Shown: piece after piece, positions 10,753 to 21,303 of the stretch
Layout of the letters: the number at the start of each line of letters is the position of its first letter
How positions within the stretch are numbered: position 1 is the stretch's first letter
Source: Allacma fusca
Lineage: Eukaryota > Arthropoda > Collembola > Symphypleona > Sminthuridae
Assembly: GCA_947179485.1 (NCBI GenBank)
Contig: OX359246.1
Span: forward strand, 75,481,508-75,545,507
Direction of reading: 5' to 3'
Length of the DNA: 64,000 nt
Position numbers and translations under genes: made by a program
The notes under the pieces: generated by a model
The model's database searches: none
Seen by the model: only the letters and a program-made list of their open reading frames with translations
What the model was told of the DNA's origin: nothing

Positions 10753-11009
10753 TATAGTTGTTGGCAGTTTTTAGCAATGTGATAAAATTTTTGACTAGCA
10801 GTGAATTTTTAGAGACAGTGATTTTGCGACACATTGAACACTTGAGGAACATCATTGCGAATTTTTGACGGTTTGTGATAAACAGTTGTTAGAGTTTAAA
10901 CCATACTTTAAAAATTTTGATTATTTTTGAAACTATTTAATTATTTTTACCAGTCTCAGTGCACGAACATTTAATTCGGCCCTTACGAAGGGGGTTATTT
11001 TAACGAGCC

Positions 11010-11200
11010 GGGATTTTTAAAACTTGGCCGTGTTTCTAAGGAATTTGCTCTTCAAACAGAGATTTTTAGATTGATTGGCCTAATTTGGCATGAATTTCAC
11101 GTCTTGCAGGGAATTGTTTTTTGCTAACAGGGATTTTAAAAATCTTATCATGAGGAACTCCCATCTGGGAGATAATGTTTAGCTGGGAGATTACAGGAGA
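11010..11200. repeat. Second block of GGGATTTTT-type repeats
   Basis: CGGGATTTTTAAAACTTGGC, CAGAGATTTTTAGATT and ACAGGGATTTTAAAAAT recur here in the same manner as at 4960-5245. The stretch also contains GGGAGATTTACG-like or GAGATTTACAAAG-like words found at the end of that earlier block, so the two are probably diverged copies of one element. Confidence 0.4.
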
Positions 11201-11384
11201 TTTACAAAGATCCGACGACTGCCTATAACATAGTTTTAAATTAAACCAACGATACTAGCGGATCCTACCTGTAGCGTATTTATAGGGTGCGAGCTTTTTT
11301 CAAAAAAAATTATAGGCAAACTAGAGTGCACTGGTTTTTGCAAAAAATGCCTATAAATAGGAAATGCACGCCTCTATTCACTCG

Positions 11385-11665
11385 GTCATATAGGCAAATA
11401 TGTAGCCAGCACGAGACCGCGCTTGTATGAAGGCAAACATGTATGATGTATATACACAGCAATTGTCACATTATTGAAGTCTTTTCGAACTATCCCCGTT
11501 TTTAAACGTTGGGATTTCCGGCTACTGCAGGGACACGTGAGATTTCCCATTCAAAATAGTATCCATACATTCCCAAGTACATGTACATATATTGAATGTG
11601 AAATGCCTTATACTTACTGTAACGTGCAATATGCCCGATCCAGACGAGGTTTCACAAAATGAATG
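11385..11665. repeat. Interspersed repeat, copy 1 (pair with 26875-27205)
   Basis: Shared words in the same order with 26875-27205 are CGCTTGTATGAAG, TACTGCAG followed by a GAGATTTC and CATTCAAAATA block, and ACTGTAACGTGCAATA. Between them the copies have diverged heavily. The wider stretch (11279-12050) begins TTTATAGGGTGCGAG and ends in a TTTATAGGGG-like inverted end, so it may be a MITE. No target duplication was resolved. The small open frames in it are not supported as genes. Confidence 0.5.
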
Positions 11666-12059
11666 AGTAATAGTAATTTTGAAGAAGTAGTTAAAATCAG
11701 TTTGTTTAAATATTGGATCCATAGAAACAAACAATTGAGTGTTTGCTGTATTGTTGTTCCGTATGAAGGAATAGCCAATATAGAAATGTTTTCTAAACTT
11801 ATGTTATATGTCCACATAAAATTTGTTAAAATAAGACAGGAAAATGTAGTTTGTGAATAATGATGTATGTAATTTAATTCTGCTATATAGGGTCACATTT
11901 AGGAAGGGGATAAAACTTTCCGTTTCTCTGTATAGGCAGAAATTTAGGTAGCCGCAAATGCCCACTTGTAGGGAAGGGTATAGGCCCTACAATTGCACAA
12001 ATATGGGAGCAGGAAAACCCCTATAAACTAAATGTGTAGGTAGGATAAGCAAAATCAGT

Positions 12060-12555
12060 TTAGCATCTTTGAATTAAACGTAATGCAGAGAAACGTATTC
12101 CCACGGTAACCTAATTGTAAGTTGCTTGTATGTTTAAGACTACAAAGCTTCATACAAGATTCTACAAGCTACATAGCTGGAGAATTTCAGACAATTCAGA
12201 ATGCACCCACCACTCGAACAATTTAATTCATTTGCCCCTATAGCGGTCGATAGTTGCTCCACAGAATACGTTGGAACATGTCTTTCATTTTTGTTGTATT
12301 TCAAGATTTCTACTGTAGCCGTAGTAATCATAAACAAATGATTCTGCCTTTCTTTCCATTTTAATTGGCATCATAAAGAAATATCTGTACTTGCCCAAAA
12401 ACCATGCACAAGTGTAAAATGTAAAGGTAATATATAAAATAGTAGTAATCTTTATAATTATCAAAGGGAGTTAATACAAGTATCGGTTTTCATCCTGGAC
12501 ACACATAGTCATATGATAGATTCATATTCCAATCAAAAGACATAGCCGAATCATG
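12060..12555. other. AT-rich stretch, nothing recognised
   Basis: No supported gene. A 65-codon minus-strand frame at 12140-12337 shows no recognisable features. The LINE-A 3' end begins just to the right. Confidence 0.5.
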
Positions 12556-12559
12556 ATCA

Positions 12560-14013
12560 AGAGTTCAATAAACTATACAAAAAATATTTTAAGTGACACC
12601 AACATTCCTACACCGTAGTATCAAGTTAGTTAGGGATTTAACAAAATTAGAAAAAATCAAATCGGGAAGTCTCAACATATCCGGGAGGGCATTCCAATAT
12701 TTTATACAGTTGTATAAAAATTTACGTTCCCCAACTTTGCACTTTACTAGAGGATGATATAAGTAAATATATTTAGTCGAGCGTAGTCTACTTGACCCAC
12801 ACTTGAAAAATATTGACGCATTTATATAGGGAACATTATTACAAAATACCGCAAATGCATACATGAATTTACAACTACAGTAACGTATCCGCTCGGCAAC
12901 AGTCAAAATATTAAAAGTCTCGTATATGGACATAGGTATTAAAGCATTCGCAATATTATAAAAAAGTAGTAGAAATCTGTTTACCTTACTTTGTAGTAAA
13001 TCCGCTTTGATTTTACAGATAAATCTATAAACTAATATACAGTAATCAACATGTGACAGAACATACATTACATTACAATAATTTACATGACATTTTACTT
13101 CGATAGTTAAATACCTTCTAATTCTTAACAAAACTCCCATTGCCTTTGTTTAATACCATCGTTGCATGTTCGTTAAAAAGAGGCTTGTCATCCAAAATTT
13201 TACCAAGATACCTAAAAGTCCAAACACTCTCAATATATTTATTATTTAAACAAAGTGACTCATTTACATCACAGCTAGGGGATTTATGAACAATCATGTA
13301 GTTTGTATTATTACCATTTATACTTAAAGCATTTAAATTCATCCAGCAGGTTGTCAAGAATAGCCTGCAAGAGTTTAAATATGGTTGTGATAAAAATACC
13401 ATGAATATAAATAACAAGATCGTCAGCGAGGCAACAAAGCCAGCAGAAATAGCAGTGCCAATGTCGGCGAAATACAAAATTAAATGTAAAGGTCACATAA
13501 TTGATCCTTGAGGAACCCCATTTATATCCGAGAAACACTGAAATTTGACCATTCATGTAAATCTAAAAATTACGGTTAGACAGGTAATCAGCTAGCACAT
13601 GCAGAGTACAAGTGTCACACTTAAATCTAGATCTAAGTTTTTTCAAGAGAAGTAAACGGGATACAGAATAAAAAGCATTCCGTTAATCAATATAAACAGC
13701 AAGAACTTTAACGTTGGGTATACATAAGTAGTTACATATTGCATGTAAGGAAGTAAATATATCAGTAAAACAGGATCTACCTTTACGAAAGCCATGCTGA
13801 CAATCCATATCAATTTTACATTGGGTCAGAATACAATGGGACATTAGCTTTTCAAAAACCTTGATGACAATTGACAAAGGGTAGACTATGGATCGGTCGA
13901 TAATTATCAGCTGACGTTAAACTACCTTTACCCTTATACAATGGAGTAACAGTAGCTAGTTTAAAATATTTAGGTAGAGTTCCATTGGCTAATATAAGGT
14001 TAAATAGTAACAG
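12560..14013 (-). pseudogene. LINE-A copy 1, 3' part (RT to C-terminus)
   Basis: This is a minus-strand remnant of a reverse transcriptase ORF of CR1/Jockey-like type. From 14013 downward it reads the NLILANGTLPKYFK block (RT finger region), LYKGKG, GFRKGRSC, KVLAVYID, then LGKILDDK and the C-terminal SIYETFNILT and SSRLRSTK blocks. Each has a counterpart in the copies at 33292-36600 and 59880-63213. The frame is broken by several shifts and stops, and the YADD region is lost. It continues upstream at 19491-19946 and 24243-26340: the frame reads straight across the 14014-19490 insertion, giving LLLFNLILA at the join. It is the oldest layer in this part of the window. Confidence 0.8.
14002..14013. 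repeat. Target duplication AAATAGTAACAG (left)
   Basis: It matches AAATAGTAAAAG at 19491-19502 (one difference) and flanks the retroelement inserted in LINE-A. The copies are direct and lie in LINE-A coding sequence. Confidence 0.75.
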
Positions 14014-14539
14014 AATAGTGCCACGCAGTGGTGGTGGAGTTGTCTTATCGTCCCGTTTGTTGCGGCTGGAGTCGATTTCGATTCCAGTTAAGCTCTGATA
14101 CTTTAATAATGTCCACTGCTCTTTCTATCTTCTACAATAGCTTTGTGTGAGATGAGGAGGAAGGTGTAAAAGGGGCTTGCACTCTGAAGACTTGAACCAT
14201 GACCTGTATGCACAGGGGGACTATCAGTGGACTTTCCTTAGATAGAGGGAAACTACGAGAAGCTGCCAATCTGCATGGCTCGCTAGACCTTCCAGTCTAA
14301 TGAGCGTCCGATAAACCTCTTCCTAACCCGAATCTTCTCTCAGTCACACTTACCTACTACTCTGCATTTCCTTGCTGGAGCAAATACTTGTGATATACTC
14401 TCTGTGAGAGGAATAGACTAAAGGGTATTTGTTACACTCGTTTAGCTCTATGCTTATAATTATTGAATTGAATTGAATTGAAATTTATTCAGGAATCTTT
14501 TCGGGCAGCGCTTATATCATCCATATCATATTGCTATAC

Positions 14540-17500
14540 AGTTACTTACATATCATCAAACAAATAAATTCTTGTTGTAAAATTGTAGATGAATTTGAAT
14601 AAATCACATAAAAAATCGCTCGAAGGGTCTCTGAAGAGACGTTGTAATGAGGTGATGTTATTAAATTTAGAAATAGTATATTTAAGTTCAAGGAGTCTTC
14701 TGGGGGTTTCAAAAATGCGGCATCTAACTAACAAATGGAGTAAGTCATTTGGTTCTTGAAGGTTACATTCGTTACATATATCTGGTGAGGTAAGTTTCTA
14801 TTTAGCTTTTATCGTATACAAGGAGTTTGAGACTAACCGAATGTTAGCGAAAAGACGGATGTATTTGAAAGGAATATAGTAATTAGGTAATTTGACGTGG
14901 AAAAATGATTTTTTACTAGTTTGTAATTTGGGCGCCAGGAGGAGTTAACAACTTTATCAAGATTTTCATTTGTCATTGAGTCAAAGACCACTGCCAGGAT
15001 ATTTTGATAAAAGCCTGCCGTGTATTCAGCAGACTGAAACTCCCATACAGAAGCAAATCCGTATTTACATAACGTTTTCCGGATGAAATTAATCCACAGT
15101 GGTGTGGCTGGACTTACTTTGTTGTTCCCTGTCATATGTAGTCTGTTATAGCAGATTTTTACAATCCGGGATTCTGGCATGGCAAGAATTTTACACCAAA
15201 ACCGGAGTGCCAATCCTATAACCTTGTAAATAACTTTAATTCTACCTGTTTCTAGTCGTAGTGCATGGGAAGGCGTATCTTCCGTAAGCCAGAGTAGCTT
15301 TTTGAGAAATTGGTTTTGGATAATTTCGATTTTCGAAGGTATGTTGAATGACCATAATTCGGCGGCATGTCATTGCTGGGATTACTGCAGTATCCAGTAA
15401 TTTCATTTTAGATGCCCATGAGTCGGTACGGGGTGCACCAAGAATATGTAAGGTGGGGCCAATTAGTGACAAGGATTTTCTCCTCAGGGAGTTTGAGGCG
15501 TGCCTGAAGCTGCCCCGTGAGGAGAAGGGAATACCAAGGTATGTGTATTCCGCAACTATTTGGATTAGTTCTTCCTTAAAATACCATTTCCAGGAGCTTA
15601 GGTAGTTACCTCCATTCCTGAAAATAATTATTTTAGTTTTGGAAAGATTTATAGAGAGAAAATTCTTGTCGCAATAGTCACCCAATATATTGATTTTATT
15701 CTGTAGAGCTGTTTTCGATTCAGCAAGGGTGAAGTTGTCGTCTGCAAACAATAAATGATTTATGGAGTGTTCCCCACCTAACGAGACTGGAATAGCGCCA
15801 TTAATTTCTAAAAATTTGTCTAGGTCTCAAATATAAATTGCGAAAAGCAAGGGACTTAAAATATGCCCCTGAAGGACACCTTACGATATTTTAATAGGCG
15901 GTGTGTGAGTCGTTCCTATTCTAATTTGTATCACTGCGTTGTCGTATAATGATTTAATTACTCTTATGAGTTTGACACTAACCCCAAAGTTGTGCAATTT
16001 TTGCCAGGGTAGCTGGTGTTTTAGGGAATCAAAAGCTCTGGCCAGATCAATAAAGAGGGCAAATAGTTTACCATCCGGGATAGCTAACTTTGACTGGATA
16101 ATCGCCATTAAGGCAAATATCTGATCATGGCACCCTCTTTGCTGTCTGAAGCCTGCTTGTATATCTGGTAATATATTCTTATTTTTACACCAGGGGTAAA
16201 GCCTATTAAATAAAATTCGGGTAAAGATTTTGGTGATCGTGTTAATAAGTGCGATACCCCCGAAGTTTTCTGGATTAGAGACACTTCCGTTCTTGTGAAG
16301 CATAAATAGCTCTATCTCCGACCAGGATTTAGGAGTAATTCCCTCACTTAGAATACTGCTGAACAACGAGACGAGCTGCTTTCGTAATTCCTCAGGGGAG
16401 TATTTCCAGAATTCATTAGAGAGTCCGTCAAGGCCCGCCGATTTGTTATTTTTAAGAAAACGTAGGGCCAAATCAACCTCAAAAGTTGTAATTTCCATGT
16501 CTAGAAAGTAATTCTGATTGGTGAAATTCGCGATGGAGAAACTTTGTTTAGGTGGCATAACTCTAGAATAAAATTCTTGCCCTTTGTACGCGGGGATTGT
16601 GTTATTTGTGTTTGACCAGGATTTAAAAGAGTTATATGTCCTCCAAAAAAATCTCTAATTGATTTGGGATTGTTCATGCAATATTTTATGTAATTTACGT
16701 GTGTCATTTTTGTGTTCTTAAATAGGTCATTGTGTACTTTTCGGGCTTCTAGATACGACTTTCGATCGGATTCTGCATAATTTGTTCGGCGAAAGAGTCA
16801 CAGTTTGCTGATTACGGCGGCTCTTGATTGGCGACAGACATTGTCATACCAAGTTTTATTTGTGCAGTTGTGACTTCTAACGTATACTGATCTTTCCATT
16901 CCGCTAGATTTGGAGGCTGATTTGACAGCTTCCGTGATATTCTGATTTTGGTCCTCAATGCTCTCACTATCTATAATATTGTTTAAATTATCAATTAAAT
17001 AGGTTTGGTACGCTTCATTACCTCCTTTCCATCTAATTTTAACTCTTTTTGCAACTGGGGTGTAGATGGGTTCAGGAGAGACAGGAGAGACATCCAGAAG
17101 ATACATACATAGAGGCAAATGTGGGGACACTGTTTTATTAAGCTGTTTTTAGTCCTGGATGGACGGTAAACCTACTGAGTTAACCCAGAAGAGGTCTATT
17201 ACGCTGGAGCCGTTGTGACCTATGAAAGTAAAATAAGCTGGGGTTTAGCTAATACACCACCCGTTTACCAAAACAAAATCAAGATCAGATAGTGTTTCAA
17301 ACATAAGGGTCCCTCTACTATTATTTACCAGATCTATGCTTGAGCGTTTTATCACAACATTTGTTGAATCAATATCTGGGAAGTAATTCAGTTGCCCCAT
17401 TCTGGCATTCGAGTCCCCAATAATGTACATACATTCTCCCGGATATTCTCTCGAGATCTCCTCAATAACCTCCTTTAGTTTTGAAATGTACTGGGTAAAT

Positions 17501-17800
17501 GCGCATCCAGGCTTAAAATATATAAAAAATAAGATTAGGATTTTGTACGAGATAGCATGCTTTATCACGATTGTGCTTAGAAAATCAAAGGTATTGAAGC
17601 TATTAATTATTAGGAAACATTTGTTAATGAGAATAAATAAGCCACCGCTGGCTCTTCCTGTTATATTTTGTCTCGTTGCTGGATTAATGTGACAGTTAAA
17701 TTTACTAAGTTCATTAGAATTCATAAAGTTAATTTTTTTTGACATACTCCAAGTTTCGGATAGAAAAACCAAATCGGAATCATTTTTTATCCGTCATACA
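14540..17800 (-). pseudogene. LINE-I ORF2: endonuclease, reverse transcriptase, zinc knuckle
   Basis: In order on the minus strand: an AP endonuclease part (17772-17245; LSETWS, GDSNARMG in the place of the GDFN motif), a linker, the RT fingers and palm (16558-15881; NKSAGLDGLSNEFWK, ENFGGIALINTITKIF, GFRQQRGCHDQ, ALFIDLARAFDSL), then after a stop GVLQGHILSPLLFAI and the catalytic FADD block (LLFADDNFTLAES, about 15750). The thumb follows, and a C-terminal CCHC knuckle (ICNECNLQEPNDLLHLLVRC, about 14780-14720). The RG(I)ALINT motif and knuckle suit the I/Ingi/Nimb-like side of the LINE tree, which is an assignment from memory of motifs only. At least three frame breaks make it inactive. It copies RNA into DNA at a nicked target in related active elements. 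Confidence 0.85.
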
Positions 17801-17884
17801 TAAATTGAAAAAGTTATTGATACAGTTTATATTCCGTTGAATTATTTTACATGTAGAACTTTGATATGGTGCGCTGCCTGAGCT

Positions 17885-19039
17885 TCAGTTTTGTAAATCG
17901 GGTGTGTTGTCTTGATGTGGCCATTGACTGTTGGTACAACTATTCCATTCTTCATATGATTTCCTTTCTGTATTTGAAGTTACAGAGTTGACTTCTATTA
18001 TTGATCCATTTCGGGCTGAGAATATCTTGTCCCCAATTCGTACATTTCTGTCGACCCACTTGGGATTTTCTCCTTTTGATTTGTTCAATTTGACTAATTG
18101 TTTTAGGGCATACTGGTTGCTGGCTTCCGTTTTAGTCAAGTCTTCTCTGATATGAAGGCCTTCTTTATGAAGTTCTTTGAATTGTCGTAGGAGTTCCCTG
18201 GCTTTGGATTCGGTAGTTAGTTTGATCATCAGTGGTCTTTGATCCTGTTTTGATACGTTTGGTTTGTCTGCCCAATCTGTATATGTGGTCAATGTTGCTT
18301 GGATGAAGATCAATTCCACGTTTTTCGAGTTTCTCTTGCAGGATTTCCATTCTTTTCTCGTTTGTCGTTTTTTTGCCCTGCTAATCCGGAAATAATTACA
18401 TTCTTTTGCCGCAACATCAGATGGAGTTTCGTTATCTTGTTGAAGCTTCTGGATAAGCTGGGATTGGGTCTGTATTTGAGTCTGTAGTGCGTTACATTGA
18501 TTGCTAACTTCTCCGATCTTGGATTCAAAGTGAGAGGTCAAGTTGGATTCAGCCTTTGAGATCAAGTCTCCCAACTCGTTATTGCTTTTGTCTAGTTTGG
18601 CCTCAATTTTTGACCAAAGACTACTGATATCCATGTTTGCAGAGAGAGTTGGAGAATTTCTTGAGATCTTGTTTGGAGTTTTACAAATGTTGGAAGGATC
18701 AGGTTGAGACTCGGCTTTCCGTTTTTTAGCTTGTGACGTAAAGGTAGTGATTGTTGGTTGAGATTTATTTGGGGAGCGCTGGATAGCCATGCTCAGTTGC
18801 AATTGTTGGTCACATTCAAGGCTATCCAGTATTGGATTTCTAGAATTGCAAAAGAAAGGTCTGGTGGGAGGTTGCTCTGAGGTAGTGCACAAATGAACTC
18901 GCCTGAGAAAGGGCCCGGTGGGCACCTCAAGCATTTTCCATTTTTGCCAACTGGGTTTGTCAGTAAATGACCTGGTGCCACCGGGTGTTCGGATCGATGC
19001 TTCGGTTCGGAGTAGTTCTTTGGTGTGTGAGTGAAACAT
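17885..19039 (-). pseudogene. LINE-I ORF1: coiled coil and RRM-like nucleic-acid-binding protein
   Basis: The 384-codon frame opens near 19039. A second Met (about 18788) begins a Ser/Pro/Lys-rich basic segment with AKKRKAES, followed by a predicted coiled coil (residues about 140-200: LWSKIEAKLDKSNNELGD through QLIQKLQQDN). The RRM-like part is spread over frames. NVIISGLAG and IDHIYRLGRQTK lie in shifted frames (18310-18528 and 18165-18350), and PLMIKLTTESKARELLRQF and LHIREDLTK are back in the main frame. This order matches the L1-type ORF1p plan of coiled coil, RRM and a C-terminal domain. At least two frameshifts are visible. The in-frame reading between them is not the original protein. 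Confidence 0.75.
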
Positions 19040-19490
19040 TCTGGGTTGTGTATGTACGTGTATGTGAATTTCGTGTTAGTTTTAGTTGGCCGTTCGCTTG
19101 CTCAAATTCCGTACAAAAAGCTAAATTCGTCTACCCAGGGGTAAGAGACTTCCAGAGACATTGGGGGAAGGAGGTAACTAAGGTGTTGTGTTTGTTAGTC
19201 ACAGATTTTGAGGAATTTTGGGGTATAATTTTTCAGAGGAAATTAAAACACTTGTATTCAAGTCTGACGCCAACCAAGGATCTCCTATGCTTATAATTAA
19301 TACCGGCAACTTGCGAAAGATACCCAGTTTCTCAAGGTTTTCACCCAACTTTCAACCGAAGAGAGCCGGTATAGGCTTCACACTTGTAACTGCACAAGTT
19401 CTTAAAATTGTGTATGTCCTGATGATTAATAGTTAAATGCAAGAATAAAATGTGCCCCTGTGGGCGAATGTTATATTATTATATTATTAC

Positions 19491-19946
19491 AAATAGTAAA
19501 AGAAAAGGGGCCATTACTGCAGCATTAAAGCATACATGTGATAAGTAAGTACTTCACGACTGTTGTTAGTACTTTTCATATATCTAACAGCATTGTGAAC
19601 CTCCTTACTTGACACAGGTTTAAGGCCATAATTCTGTGGAAGTTTAGACTTCCATGATCGTATATCTAAATCTACATAGTCACAAGGAACAGTAAAGGAT
19701 TTAGCCAGCACATTACAAATGCATAGATAATCTGTTTAGGTAATATCATTATCAACCAATTTTGTATAGGCAACCTGTGACTTCATTTGCTTGCCTGTTA
19801 AATTTTCGACTAATTTCTGAACATTTCCTACCGATATCACAGTATTTTGACTTAGTTTGGATACAAAATAAGCACGCTTTGAAGCATAAATAGCAGACTC
19901 AACATTAGATCTTGCTCTTCTAAATTGACTAAGCAGTTCGGGAGTG
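19491..19946 (-). pseudogene. LINE-A copy 1, middle part (between endonuclease and RT)
   Basis: The minus strand reads PELLSQFRRARSNVESAIY, then ASKRAYFVSKLSQN, and on to SFTVPCDYVDLDIRSWKS and KEVHNAVRYMKS. These are equivalents of the linker and early RT blocks of the copies at 33292-36600 (DIVSFKCQL, EIWSAVHNL) and 59880-63213. At 19502 it is interrupted by the tailed retroelement, and at 19946 by the solo LTR. Its frame joins 24243 with no stop when the LTR is ignored. Confidence 0.8.
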
Positions 19947-20156
19947 TGTTGTGTAAAGCTATATTTGGATTTGAGAAATATTACGCATGTATGTAAAGAA
20001 TAGGAATGACTCACATATGTAAAGGAGAAGAATTGTATCTTGCACTCAGCCATTGATGTCATTTATTAGATTCTTATTGTATAAAGCTGCCAGATTCAAA
20101 TAAGCAAAATAGTAGGCTTTTTAATTTTATGTCAAAATTTATTCCGTTGTATAAAA

Positions 20157-20965
20157 TAGACATGTCAACTACGGTATCGTAGAACGGTAATACCGTAATT
20201 ACCGTAAAAAATTTAGGTACGGTTTAGGTACGATAATTCTCGGTTTTTTGAAGCGATATCGTAACCCCATACGATATCGTCAGTCTAGCGGAAGGCTCAT
20301 AACATTTTGGTGTTACATACTCGAATTTTCATTAAAAAGAGTTAAACTCAAAAATAAAAGGAATTCGTTCGACAATAAAGATATTGTGTGTAGTGTCAAT
20401 ATGGAAAAAACTTAATCGAACTGATTATTTAGAATCTAAACCAAGTCGTGCGTCTAGTAATTCAAGTGTTTGGAGTCATTTTTGAGTCGGTCTGACGGCA
20501 TGATGTCACTTCACCTGTTTTGAGAAATAGATGGGAAGTCACTTCCTAAATTAATATAAGTACGACCGAATTCGGTAAAGATTTAGTTTAGGAAAAATTA
20601 CTAGAAGATAGATCGAAGAATTCGGTATCGTTTTCTATATTTTATGATTTTCATATTTTTCATACGAATGTAAAAAAGGAAATTTGATTTTTTTTCAAAC
20701 TAGCTTATTTTATAGGGAATTTCTGAACATTTAATACTCTCACATTAATTGACATCAAAGACGCTAAACTGGTTGTTGAATAACTGATGTTGGATTTTTT
20801 ACTTCATATCTTTACACACATACCATAAAAATCGACTTATATTCGTGTTTTTACCACAATCGGATTAATTTACGATACCGTACCTTAAAAATATTACCGG
20901 AGTTTTCCCACTTTACGGTAACGGTAATTACGGTATTTTAAACTAGAACGGTATGAACATGTCTA
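20157..20965. mobile_element. MITE-1 copy 2 (809 bp)
   Basis: The same element and orientation as 3111-3918, with very few differences visible by eye. It is flanked by perfect 8-bp duplications GTATAAAA (20149-20156 and 20966-20973), and it inserted into hAT-E. The near identity of two copies in different contexts implies recent movement, so a matching transposase source must have existed recently. Confidence 0.93.
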
Positions 20966-21004
20966 GTATAAAACCAATTTATTTATTCTACAGTTAGCAT
21001 TTTC

Positions 21005-21303
21005 TTAAAGCGTTTTAACAGCCATTCTCTGAAAATAACTATAATAATACAACGGTATATTGCTTATTGGCAAGTACTTCTGCTGTATGTTAATATTAGT
21101 GACTAATACTTGTCCGAGTAGTTGAATTTGTTTCAACAAATTTGTGTCACGAAATAGCATATCATAAAATGGTACACAAATGCATTCTAGAATAACTTTT
21201 GCAGCTGTCATTGCTTGTAAAAGTTCCCTGGACATTTTAGATTTCACCTGCGTCCACCATTTATTGATAAATGCGAATACGTGCTCGCAGTGACAGCATT
21301 GGT
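21005..21303 (-). pseudogene. hAT transposase C-terminal dimerisation domain remnant (hAT-E copy 1)
   Basis: The minus strand reads CCHCERV (then LINE-free) FAFINKWW-like sequence in the sister copy; here the corresponding codons start near 21296 and run through KSKMSRELLQAMTAAKVIL to the stop near 21005. ERVF...N.W...V..KMS.ELLQAM is the signature of the hAT C-terminal dimerisation region. This copy is cut from its upstream part by the LINE-B insertion at 21304-23322. It differs from the copy at 46832-47128 at about five of the last 80 residues. Confidence 0.75.

Larger units (their letters stand above)
14463..19284 (-). mobile_element. LINE-I: near full-length APE-type LINE (4.8 kb)
   Basis: It is bounded by a perfect 15-bp target duplication CTATGCTTATAATTA (14448-14462 and 19285-19299). 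The 3' end is on the left with a (TTCAA)n tail. Order on the minus strand: a 5' UTR (19284-19040), ORF1 with coiled coil and RRM-like part, ORF2 with AP endonuclease, reverse transcriptase and a C-terminal CCHC knuckle, and a short 3' UTR. The long target duplication and terminal simple repeat are typical of target-primed reverse transcription. The coding frames contain several frameshifts and stops, so the copy is dead although nearly full length. Confidence 0.9.
14014..19490 (+). mobile_element. 3'-tailed retroelement (SINE or LINE 3' end), split by LINE-I
   Basis: The segments 14014-14462 and 19300-19490 were one element of about 640 bases. It ends on the plus strand in a GTTATATTATTATATTATTA tail and is flanked by AAATAGTAACAG/AAATAGTAAAAG. 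The 5' part is GC-richer than its surroundings (for example CCGTTTGTTGCGGCTGGAGTC). No coding capacity or clear tRNA-like A/B boxes were seen, so it may be a SINE or a truncated LINE 3' end. LINE-I inserted into it, so it is older than LINE-I and younger than LINE-A copy 1. Confidence 0.65.

Noticed and set aside
15348-17692. Plus-strand open frames within LINE-I
   Set aside because: They are antisense to the clear endonuclease and RT coding of the element.
18967-19296. 109-codon plus-strand frame
   Set aside because: It lies antisense to the 5' UTR and ORF1 start of LINE-I and crosses the target-duplication boundary.
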